NCBI GenBank assembly: GCA_023055505.1
Contig: JALIRH010000004.1
Coordinates: 12,519,368-12,583,367 of the forward strand
Direction of reading: 5' to 3'
DNA length: 64,000 nucleotides
Origin: Callipepla californica brunnescens
Taxonomy: Eukaryota; Chordata; Aves; Galliformes; Odontophoridae
Within the stretch, counting starts at the first letter, position 1. Each line of letters starts with the position of its first letter. Below the pieces are notes generated by a model. That model had not been told where the DNA came from. It did no database searches and saw nothing but the letters and a program-made list of their open reading frames with translations. Shown one piece after another: positions 1 to 11,038 of this stretch. A program made the translations under genes and the position numbers.

Positions 1-2618
1 AACAATGGTGTTCAATAAGAAATGGTTTTCAACCCAAGTAGAGTAATAAAAAAAAAGTTCAAAAATGAGAGCCAAAGACCTCAAGTTTGTTGTTCTTCTG
101 GCCAAAGTAAATTCAACAACTTGACACCATCCTGAAAAAGAAAGCTTCTCCTTCTTTCTTTTTCACCAGCAACAACTGCAAGAGATATTTCATTACCGCC
201 ACAGATTGCTGGAGATGCTCTCTCCTGAAACAGGGTCAGATAAAGCACTCTGCATGAGTCTGATAGAAAGCAATACCCAGCAGTGGCAGGAGGCAAAGGT
301 TTGCACTGTGTACCCTCTTATACTTCCAGGGGAAAAATTGCTTTTGCAGCTATTTGTGTTGAAGGTTAGACCAGCATTTATCCAAAGCTGAGAAAAGTGG
401 TCAAAAATTCTTTGTTACTGCCAGGTACACAGACAGTATGTAAGGTTAACAGACATTTTGCAACAAGAGCCTTTCCTAAAATTGTTCCAATAGTAGCATA
501 AAAAAATGTTGACCCTGAAAAAAAAAAAGTATATGGAATTGAAAATATCACTATGTCAAACATTTATGTTTCAAGTCCCAAGTACACGGGCATTCTGAAT
601 ACTTGCAATACAAAATGCTAAATGATTCCAAATTACCTCTATTTCATGGAAGACAAATGCAAAATACATAGCATGTTTTATAGCTCAAAATTTTATAGCT
701 CAAAAAGAGCTAATTTAGGCTGGACATTATTATCCTAAAACTTCAACTCAACCTATGTTTTTTTCCCATTTATTAAGAAAATTCAGCACGTCATTGCATC
801 ACAAGCCTCTGCTGTTGGGGGAGAAATAATACTGTATTATGCACTGGTCAAAATAAAGTCATTATATGTGACTAGATTAATCAAAGACATATCCCATAAT
901 TTAAGCACATCTGTGCTTCACCAAAAGGCCACCAACTATAAATGGAACCCTCGGTGTTGCTGTCAGTTACAGCATAACCAAAGCTTTGTAAACTTTTGAT
1001 TTTGGTAAGAAAACAATATACAGTACATATAAAAACAAGTATATAGGAAACAAATGTAGCATTTAGGAAGATGAAAGAGTTTTGCACAGAAGTTAACCCT
1101 ATTCCTTCTGTTCTGTGTGCAGTAAGCACAATTTCCATACAGATTTAACAGATTTTACAGATTTAACTCATTGCTAGTTCGGTACAGTTTGCTTTCAAGG
1201 AACAAGAGACCTTCTTGATAACAGACACATTAAGAACTTTGGTCTAGAAAATAACTGCATAAAAAAGAAATAAACAAACAGAAAATTCTTCTTCAGACCA
1301 CATACTGTAAAGTCTCAATGAATTTTTCATTAAAATCTTTCTATCCTTATGCCTTTTCTTCCTTAGACAATTGAGAATCATTAAAAAAGAGATTTTCCAT
1401 GAAGTTTTGTACAGTATAATTTTGAAAAGCAGGAAGGTTTTTCAGACCTATAACACAATTGTTTAATGTCATATTTGATACTTCTTTCTTTGGGTAGTCA
1501 TTTGAAACTTCGAAAATGTCAAGTTCAGGGATCCTCCTCCAAATCAAGCAGAGCAGATTCTTGGATTCTAAGTATAAAAATATAAAATAATGAATCAGAA
1601 AGATAAATGGAAATGATCTCTAAATATTTGATTATAGGAACCTTCTTTTTTCAAGTCCGGAATACAGTGCATCGAAGGGATCAGAGCATAAGGCCCTCCA
1701 ATGTGCCGCCTTTAAAAATCTGGACCAGGGTTCCACTCCCTCTTGAATATCGCTATGTATAATTCCAAGGCTGGAATTAATAAGGAATATATAAGATTTA
1801 TAGCCAGTGAATGGAAGTAACGTCTGTTTATGTTAAAGTGATATTCAAACTCTTGAAATGGAAATCTGCCCATATAATCAACCCAATTATTCAAAAGAAA
1901 CAACTCATCTTTCTTTTGTCTTTGCAAATTTGAAATGATAACATTGTTGTTTCATTAGATGGGGAAAACTATTATTACTGAGGAAAGAAGTATATCTGAT
2001 AAAAATATTATAAATGGTGAACGTAAGAAAACCTTGAATTCACAATCTGTTTTTTCATTTGTTTGTCTTCTTTTTTAAGGCTTCTTGACAATGTTTTAAA
2101 ATCTAAGTATTCAGTTTATGTGATGTTCTCAGACAATTTTTCTTTCAGTTGAAGCTGAGAAACAGCAAATCTTATCCGGTATTTGAAGTTTTTAGATTTG
2201 AACAGAATAACAAATCCTTGGATGCTCCCTGATTTTTTCTCCCCTCTACTAACTTCTTTAAAAAAGAAAGGAAGACTGATGGTGATTCCCTCCTGTACCC
2301 GTAGAGAAAGATTAGCTGGAATGCAGTGAATTAGCTTACTCACAAAAGGATGTTGAAATGATTGATCAATTTAGCAAATCAGCAAGTTTGTTCGCAAGAG
2401 AAACTTTAATAACTGAAATTAGCAAGTGAGATACATTGGAGAGGGAGTTATCATCAGGAACAGTGGTTTCCCAGGTCATTAATTTTCCCTATAATTTATG
2501 AAAAAAAGTTAATACAGAATAAAATAGTGAGGAGTTGCTGAAAGATTTGCTTCTTACTGTCTTTTGGAATGGGGTTTACAGAGCTGACTACAGGGAAACA
2601 AGATTGTTTCAACAAGGT

Positions 2619-2733
2619 CAGAGAATCACAGAACTGTAGGGGCTGGAAGGGATCAATGAAAGCTACCTAGTCCAACACTCATGCTAAAGCAGATTCACGA
2701 GAATAGACTGCAGAGGAAAGCATTGAGGTCACC
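2619..2733 (-). mobile_element. CR1 LINE 3' fragment
   Basis: The plus strand reads gaatcacagaactgtagggg, ctggaagggatc, ctagtccaaca and tgctaaagcagattcacgag. This is the reverse complement of a CR1 3' end, in the order typical of bird CR1 subfamilies. The element is truncated, diverged and lies in the SHANK2 intron. Confidence 0.75.
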
Positions 2734-2914
2734 AGTTAAGTATACAATTCTCTTCCTGACATTTAAATCTGAATTGGAACATGGCTTAATTTGTTTGTAT
2801 TTGCATCATATGAAGAATCAGAGTTAAATGTATATTAAAACTGAGGCAATTTTTATAAGCTAGATTTTTGTATTGCCCTTTTGTTTTAATTTTCCCCTCT
2901 TTTTAGGGTCATGA

Positions 2915-2946
2915 GTAGAAATAGAGGAAGATTGAACATTGTTAGC
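2915..2946 (+). repeat. Left copy of a 32-bp inverted repeat (30/32 match)
   Basis: This stretch, from gtagaaatagagg to acattgttagc, recurs on the minus strand at 4084-4115 with two mismatches. The T-rich DNA and agg just before it are also similar in both copies, so the homology may reach about 45 bp. Confidence 0.85.
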
Positions 2947-3434
2947 TAGATTTTATTTCAGAATCAAGTCTTCTCTTTGTTTGCAAAACAGGCAGAACAG
3001 ACAGAACATGTTCTTGTGTGACTTTTTCTTCATTTCCAGAATATTTGCAAAACGTGGTAGTGATCTCTAGATATTTCCCTGCTCTCCTGGTGCTTTCTGA
3101 AGGCCTTCAGTACCTCTACCCCTGATTTATGATTCATTTGCAGTAGAACAGTTAATCAACCTCCAAATACTGTAAGGAAGCTTTTGTCCATGGTCCCAGT
3201 TGAAACAAGGGATTAAATCACTTGATGTCTGGAACAGAAACAGACAATGTCATCAGAGGAAACCAGTTGGGAGAGGACATTTTTTTCTCTCCTTTTCCAC
3301 AAGATTTACAAGGCTTTTCAGACTTTGTTGCTTGTAAAGAGATGGATGTTGACCTAGGCCAGAGAGACTTCAAAGACTCTAGCAAACAACCAGGGAGTAG
3401 ATTAATTAGAACATATCTAGACCATTGTTTAAAC

Positions 3435-3439
<5 letters not shown>

Positions 3440-3469
<30 letters not shown>
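3440..3469. repeat. T30 homopolymer
   Basis: An uninterrupted run of 30 T on the plus strand. It may be the poly(A) tail of the minus-strand retrocopy candidate. Confidence 0.97.
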
Positions 3470-3474
<5 letters not shown>

Positions 3475-3983
3475 ATCATGCCCAAAATTAAGCAACTTAT
3501 ATGAATTTTGCTTAACCCCTTATTATGGATTGAAACTATGTAAAATATACTTTTTAAAAAATTTATCACTGTCAATTCCAAACTGCCCATGAACATGTAA
3601 AGAAGGCAGTTTCCAGTTTAGACAGAACATAGAAATCTTGATCAGTTGCCTGCTGACAATATCAGCTGTTGCAAATATTACTTGTCCTGTAGGTCAGGAT
3701 GTTTTGTTCAGCTACGAAGCTGAGGTGTAATGTTCCAATTCTTTGGAATTGATTTGTCATACAGAAGCTTGAAATCATCACACCTTATTTTATATTTTCC
3801 ATCTTCCTTGAAAATAATCTTGTGAGTTACCTTGGTGTTGAGACAAACAACATCAACATAACCAAACGGGCAGGAATCACTTGAAATTTAGTAGTTTGCT
3901 CTACAGTGGGACTCTACTTTTCACACTTTGTGGATGACAATTTTGCAGTCCTCATCTTCCACTGCTTCTGTGCATGTTATATC
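3440..3983 (-). pseudogene. Candidate decayed retrocopy with A30 tail, gene unknown
   Basis: On the minus strand a protein-like reading frame ends with a stop at 3708-3710. Its last 59 residues (from 3887) are open and include SCPFGYVDVVCLNTKVTH and KEDGKYKIRCDDF. Upstream in the same frame, AVEDEDCKIVIHKV and KVESHCRANY are broken by stops at 3888-3890 and 3921-3923. About 240 bp below the stop lies an A30 run (plus-strand T 3440-3469), as expected of a polyadenylated transcript copied into DNA. I do not recognise the protein. A 60-codon opening is not rare in AT-rich DNA and no target duplication was found, so this is a hypothesis. Confidence 0.3.
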
Positions 3984-4083
3984 TCATGTAAATACTAACT
4001 TGGTATTTCACCCATTTTATGTCAAGAATATGTATCTTTGAGCAGCAGGGGCTACTGCTGCAAATAGAGAAAGGTGCTGGTGC

Positions 4084-4115
4084 GCTAACAATGTTCAGTC
4101 TACCTCTATTTCTAC
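4084..4115 (-). repeat. Right copy of the 32-bp inverted repeat
   Basis: It is the reverse complement of 2915-2946 with two differences, and on its strand it too is preceded by a T-run (plus A-run about 4126-4142) and agg. It lies just upstream of the candidate retrocopy. Confidence 0.85.
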
Positions 4116-7080
4116 TTACTGTCCTTAAAAAAAAAAAAAAAAGTGAAATAAAAAAAGGAAAACAAAAATCAACACTGCACACATACAGAGAAGAATCCTT
4201 CTTTTTCTCCACAGTCAAAACATAAAAAATGTAAATACTCAAAAAATAAAAAATATAAATAAATATTTTTAAACACAAACAAGATACAGGTAACATTTTA
4301 GAACTCAATATCTGTCTCATTCATTAACTAAATGCTCTGTGTCTCATTGTTACCACTACACTCTAGGCAGAGAGCAGAAATTATTTACTTCTAAAGATGA
4401 AGTTCTGCAGCTTTAAGCAAAGGCACAGCTATGCGAAACTGGATCAGAACAGTCATCCACTAGGAAGGTGCCAGGCACATCTCTGTCACACATTTCCCAC
4501 AGACATTCAAAAAGTATGGTATTTACTCTCAGACAAGACATGACATCACAAGAGTATAATTTTATCAATCATTTTCACACAGTTACAAATTTGCCACAAG
4601 AATCTGAATTGTAATCTAATAGAAATATTGATTTTTAGTATTATTTTGGAGTTGTAGGTCACTTCTAGTGACTTTGCCTTAGATTTATAAAGACTTCCTT
4701 AGAAGTCTGTGAAGGAACTCCATGCTGGTTGCGTGGCAGAAGCTGTGCTCTAGTCTACAGCACACAAAGTATTTTTACCTGGGATGTATTTACAGTCACA
4801 CAAGATAACAAGATAACCAACTGCTTTGAAGAAGGTCATCCTGCACCCTAAGGTGAAAAGAACAGATGGAGATCTATTTGAGTATGCATAAGAAAAAACG
4901 TGGCCCTGAAAAGCCATTCCTCTACTCAATTTTAAGCATTATTAATTTTCACATACAGCAAGTTTCAATAAGAGTTATTATGGACTTTTTCCATCAATGT
5001 TCATACAAGAATCTGCCTTCAATTTCCATCCTTACAGAAGTCTCCCTGAAGTCTAAAGCCTTACTGGATCTGTCAAATTCTCACACTCGAATAATGGATA
5101 ACATTCTGAATACATAAGAAGCAGTCATCTCTATAAGGGAGACATGCAAGAAGTTCCTCGAAGACCTCGCAGTCTTTTTCACAGTAACACTTCCAGAGAT
5201 GTGGTTCAAACCCATCAGTATGCTAGCTTTGCAGCCAGCCAGCAATCCCAGCTCCATGCAGGCTTTATCTTCCTGTCAAACAGGTTGTAGAGTGCTCTGA
5301 GATGTCAGTGGGGATACTGAGACCAGGTTTTTCATACTTATGCTAGATTCGACCTATGAAGAACTCTTGCCAGTTAAGAAGAATACTCTTTACTTTTTCC
5401 TTTACTAAGGAGTGCTTTGTTTTCTTCCATTACCCATTCCTTCAAACCTCTTAGAATATTTCAGACTTCAGTAAAAACATCTCATAAGATAACTTTCTCA
5501 CTCTGTCTTTCCTTTATTAGTTTTCTTTCCAATTCTTGCCCAATCTGGTCACCCTAACATCACAGTATTTAAAAGATTATATAATGAAGATGACTTTAAG
5601 AACAAAATAACTCTAAATAAACAAGGAAAAGCCAAAATTTTATCCTCATTCAGTGTCTTTTTTCCCCCCACCCCTTTGAATGCGCACATGTGCTTTCCAG
5701 TCTGAATTCCACTGCAGATAAATGGTGCCATTACCAAAACGCAAAAGAAATGCAAAGGAATACTCAGCAACTTTTACTGTAAGTGCCTCAGAATAACGTA
5801 TAATTCAACATTTCAGTCACTGTGAACAAATAGCTCAGATTAGCAGAGCAGAATGTTGCTAAGCAATGTTGCACAGGATTTTACACAGGATTGTGGAGGG
5901 GAAAATTGGGCGGAACAAGGATATGCAGTGGAACTTAAAGCTGCCTGATCTGGAGGAAGAACTCCTTGCCTCGCTCCTGAACATGTACAAAATGCAAAGG
6001 TACTGCAATACTTACATAGGAGCAGCACGTTGCTTTTAAGGGTGACAGAGAGCAGAACATTATGTATCCATCAGAATATATAGATACAATTATGTACAGA
6101 TATAAGAATAATGTAAAACTCAGAGCATGGTAAATAAATATATGGAAATGGAAATTATATAGAGATACACTTCACACTGGTGGCTATTTAATCTAAGTTA
6201 AATGCAGGTTTCACGGTCAAACCACAATCTAAGTAATTTACAAAACAAAAAGAGCTACCCACTTGAAAAACTGTCATTTGACCACTGATTTGAAGAAGGT
6301 ACATAGGTATTCAAACTAATTAGGAATATAAACAAAAAAATCAATACCCATAGAAAGTATTTCTCCTTTCAGCATTGTGAAGACAGATAATAGCAACTGC
6401 TTTGAAAAGAACACAAATTTATGATCTGCTGAAACCTTAACCACGCCTAAAAATTAAAATAAATTGTTGAAAATGACAAGAACAAACTTTTCCTAAGAAA
6501 ACATCAAAAATAAGATTGCTAAAGAGGTATATGTTATGTATATTAAGTATGCATAAGAGATAATAAGAAATATAGCATTGTACAAAGTTCATAAAAATAC
6601 CCACATTTTTCAAACATTCTACAGCCTGTCACTGATTTCTCTCTGTAAATCCTTTCCACTTCCCCCACAGCCACTTCAAAAAATAGTCAGTCATTCTTCA
6701 ACACAGCCACAAACAATACCTCCAAGGCGAACTCTCTTCATAGATCTTGACTTTTCAGCCATAGTTTCTAATCAGCTTACTTGAGTTTTGTGTTTCTGCA
6801 TCCACACGAAGAAAAAATTCCCAGAACATCACCTCAAAATATGCTACCTCAACTACACAAAAAGTTGAAGCTTCTCAAGAAATAAATGATTTGACAAGTG
6901 TTCTAAATTTTTAGACAAAATGCTGCTAAAAACAATTACTCTTTATAAACAACAGACAAAACAAAACAAAATCCAAATCAATTTGACCACAAACAGGAAG
7001 TCTTATTTCACACAAGTTATAGGCTGAGACTCAAAGCCCACATCCTTTCAATTCCACACTGTACAAGAGACTTTTTTCCC

Positions 7081-7108
7081 TGATGCAGGTTTCCATGGAA
7101 ATGCATCA
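7081..7108. promoter_or_regulatory. Nested palindrome with an RFX-like core
   Basis: The 12-bp perfect palindrome tttccatggaaa sits between the inverted arms tgatgca and tgcatca, with two extra G on one side. gtttccatggaaat (7089-7102) differs from the RFX X-box palindrome GTTNCCATGGNAAC only at the last base. It could be an intronic enhancer site; only the sequence match supports this. Confidence 0.35.
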
Positions 7109-8828
7109 GTCACTAATCTAAATAAGTGCGGGTGAAGGACGCCTGAAAACCTAGAGCAATTACGCATGCCATTAGAGGAAAAGAATATGATTCAACCCAG
7201 CTATTAGAAATGTGGCACAGCTATCACTTCTATATATTGTTGTAGCATTCTAAAAACAAAACCGCTTCTCTGTTTTTTTAAACCCACTCTTTTATTGCCT
7301 ATAAGAGGCAGTAAAAAAAGAAAAAGCATTAAAAATACTTCATACATAACAAGCATGCAACAAAGTAACACCATATCAATTGCAAAACACAAATGCAATT
7401 GATAACACATTTGTTTTGAAATGAAAATCCACGATACATGAAAACTTATCTTTCCATTAGTGGTCAAAGACACTTCACTTTAGTTATTTGATGAGCAGTA
7501 GGGAACTCTGATCCTGCTAAGGACCTACCAACCCTTAAAAATATGCAGTGAATTTGAAGTCTGATAAATGTGTTGCTAAACATCTATTTCTAACCAAAGC
7601 ATACATGTCAGGCATAGGTGGGATTGTACTTACAAAGATAATTACAATTCAGCACACAAATTAAGAAATATACAGCAATAAGGGCACAAACTATTTTGTG
7701 TGTAACTACTCACAGGCCTATTACGCTTCACATACTGACTACCTGAGACTTGAAGTTTCACCTCTATCACACAATGTGCGGATTCACTTGATTCATGTCA
7801 TTGGCAAATGAGCGGTTTGGTATCCTCGTCAGCTAGCTTTCTTGTCCTCCTGCTGCTTTGCACTCAACACACTCCTACTTCTTGTCACACAGGAAAACAT
7901 CTAATGATGTGGAGGAGAGACTGCTGATACGCCATAAAGGCAGAGAGTCTTTCCAGACTATTTGAACTGTATGACAGCCCAGTTATTTCACCCCTACCCT
8001 CACTCTTGAAGAATGAGCTATCATAGTACAACTTATGAGAGGAAACCGGGCAATCTTGAAATGATCTAGCTTTTGATTCTTTTTGTCAACTTCTTATTGT
8101 CTACCCAAGGCTTCACAGAATACATCTCACAAAAGGTTGTAAGTATATATGAAAGAGGCCAGAGAATAAACAGCACTGTTTGAAATTTTGGAGCACAGAT
8201 TTGAGATGCAGCATCTATACTGTACGTATGTATGTCAGTAAGGTGCTACTTCCAATCCTTTCGTCTACCTGAAATCACTGATTTTAGCCAACAAGTACTG
8301 CACTTAGACCACAAGTGGTAGGACCTCAGACGGAGGAGGTGTATATCTGGGGGAAAAGTCCTCTTCAATTTTTAATCGCAGTCAAGTCTCTATTTTGCAC
8401 AAGTCCTACTTCCAGTTCACAAGCAAGCACACCCCCTCTCTACTCTCAAGTGCTGTGCACGACTAGAGAAGCAAGTATTCATTATGCAGCAATTCCTACA
8501 TGCTCAAGGTTATCCATGCTGTTACCTAGCCACCAGTGGGAATAATGTCTAATTAGTTAAATGGAAAAGCCAGAACGGAGAAAATGGAAGACAGCTTAGC
8601 CTAACACTAACAGATAAAGCTATCTGAAACAAGACAGGAGCAGAAGCAACAGAAACTAAGAGAAGAATAATACTGTGGGAAGGAACAAAGGGTAGTGAAG
8701 CAAACATGGTATATAAGATTCTGTATGTGATCCAGTCTACTGGACAGAGGATGATACCATACTGTTCCTAACATGCTGCTAATCTAAATACAGCAAGAAT
8801 ACATCTGAACAATTACTACGGCCCATAT

Positions 8829-8836
8829 CTTTAAGT
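8829..8836. repeat. Left target-site duplication of the hAT element
   Basis: The 8 bases ctttaagt directly precede the left terminus and match the right-hand copy at 7 of 8 positions. Eight bp is the standard hAT duplication length. Confidence 0.8.
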
Positions 8837-11030
8837 TAGATGTGTCCAGCCCCTCAGCCTGTGAACCATATGCAGTCTGAGGCAGTTAGTAAAGCCCTCT
8901 GTCCCCACCATCATGGTGGCAGCTCTTCTCCACCCAGCCCTGGGTGTGTACCCATTACTCAGCAACAACTGAACTACTAGTGTGCTGTTAACACTGTCTC
9001 AGCTGAAACCTGGACAAGGGTAGGGTGCAGTCGAATAGTCAATGCTAACTCCAACTCTCACACCTGCCACAAAAGTTCAGTGTTACAAGTTAAAATATAC
9101 TTGTTCTGCTTTCTGAGTAAAAAGGAGTGATTACCGATAAAAATATTTCAACCTACCTAGAGATGTCAAAAGAAAACAGAACCCAAAGAAACAAAAATTA
9201 CGGATGAAGGAACACCATTCAATGAAAAATGGACAGATGTGACTTTTTCTGTTGAGACAAATAAGCTGGCAATACGCATAATTTACAAGAAACCATGTCA
9301 GTTTTCAAAGATTTGAAAAGACATTATATGCAAAAACATGCTGCCAAATTCGATGCATATCAAGGAATGTTTCAGAAAGATAAAACAGAGGAACTGAAGA
9401 AGTCTGTACCACAACAAAATTTCCTTGAAAAGTTACAGCTCAGAAGATAGTATAAAAGCTAGTTATGTGATAGCAAATCTGAACGCTAAAAATCGAAACC
9501 ATTTACTGATGGTGAGTTTATTAAGCAGTGTATGGTAGGTACAGTTTGTACCGATTAAAAAAAAAAAAAAAGACACTTATAAAATCACTTCGCTTCTCCA
9601 GACTATAGCCAAGTGAACTGAAGAAAAAGGAAAATTTATTGAAAGAAATTTGGAGGTTAAAGCTGTGAATTTCAGTGTTTATACTTTCACAATAAATGTA
9701 AACACTGACGCTACAAACACAGCTGAACTTGACATTGTTACTAGAGGTATTGATAACAGATATAAAGTCAGAGAAGAAATGGCTTCTTTGCTGCCATAAA
9801 AGACAACTAAATCTCTGATTTGTAAGAAGCAGTAAAACTTACATTCAGGTGACTATCTTTAATCTTTATCAACACATCTGGTACGAATAGCTACTGATGG
9901 TGCCCCAGCAATGTCCGATAATGAAAAGGAACTTATAAAATTAACAGAAGATTTGCCACTGCCATGTCACATTTGATGAAATATCACTTCATTGTACATC
10001 AAGAAGATTTAAGCACGAAAGCTTTGAAAATAGATGGTGTCATGAAAAATTGTCATCAGAGCTGTGAATTACATAAAGTCTAAGGCCAATCATCAGAAAT
10101 TCCATCAATTCCTTAAAAGTACGTATACTGATTATGGGGACATCATTTGCTTTACTTAAGTTGGGGTAAAATGCTAATAAGATCTTATGATTTGCAAAAT
10201 GAAATCAAGTAACTTATATAATCAAAAGGAAAATTTGTGCCAGAGATTGAAGATGAAAAATTGTTCACAGATCTAGCATTTTGGGTGAATTTGACCACTC
10301 ATTAAGTGCGTTAGACATGCGTCTTCAAGGCGAAAACTATGGCAAGCTCTTGTTACGGCAAATAATGTTATGCATTTTGATACGTGGCCTAACCACGGTC
10401 CTGTGAAGAGTAAAAAATGTGCATCCTTGCTTTATATTCTGATAAAGGAATAGGAGAATAGATTTCGAGGTTGCTGAAAAAAATCTTTTTTTGTGTGTGA
10501 CTCCATTTTCAGTTGATATAAATACATCAACTGCAAATTTTCATTTCAGATTTGCAATCAGATATTCAATTCCAATATTTGGTCATGCCTCTTTAATGGA
10601 CTTTCATAAAACCTATCTTACATGAGAAAAATATCCTTCACTTCACAATCAGCCATATTCATGTTGTCTCTTTCTGGAAGTACACACATCTGTGAACAAC
10701 TCTTTTCAGGGATGAAGTACGGGAAGAGTGAAATTACATCAAAAATCACTGAAAAACATCTTGAGAACTCATTAAGATTTGTGACCACTTCAATCAAACC
10801 AGATCAATGCACTAGTTTTCCAAAAACAAGGATGGTTATCCCATTAGTTTAGTGCTTTTGTTGCTCTCTTTTTTGCTGTTTTAATGCAAAATACATTGGA
10901 AAAAAAAACAAAAAAAAAAAACAACTTGGTACTTAGATATATTAGCTATACTGTATACATCATATCCAGTCCAAGACTATTCCTCTTCACACAATGCAGC
11001 TCAGGCAAACCAAAATGTTCGACACCCATG
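8837..11030 (+). mobile_element. Decayed hAT (Charlie-like) DNA transposon, about 2.2 kb
   Basis: Both ends resemble Charlie termini (consensus CAGGGGTGTCC): the left reads tagatgtgtcc and the right, reverse-complemented, catgggtgtcg. The flanking 8 bp are a near-perfect target duplication, as hAT elements make. Inside, on the plus strand, broken pieces of a hAT transposase can be read. They are a C-terminal zinc-finger part with LKRHYMQKHAAKFDAYQ (about 9310-9370); ATDGAPAM at 9890-9913, the motif carrying a catalytic Asp in this family; HQEDL at 9997; and the C-terminal dimerisation region with GSTHICEQLFSGMK and LENSLRF at about 10670-10785. Many stops and frameshifts show that it is dead. 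It is shorter than a full autonomous Charlie, so internal deletions are likely. Confidence 0.88.
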
Positions 11031-11038
11031 CTTTAAGC
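11031..11038. repeat. Right target-site duplication of the hAT element
   Basis: The 8 bases ctttaagc directly follow the right terminus gacacccatg and differ from the left copy only in the last base. Confidence 0.8.

Noticed and set aside
3952..4320. 122-codon minus-strand open frame
   Set aside because: Its N-terminal half is translated from A/T-runs (Phe-rich), and its frame differs from the protein-like relic beside it.
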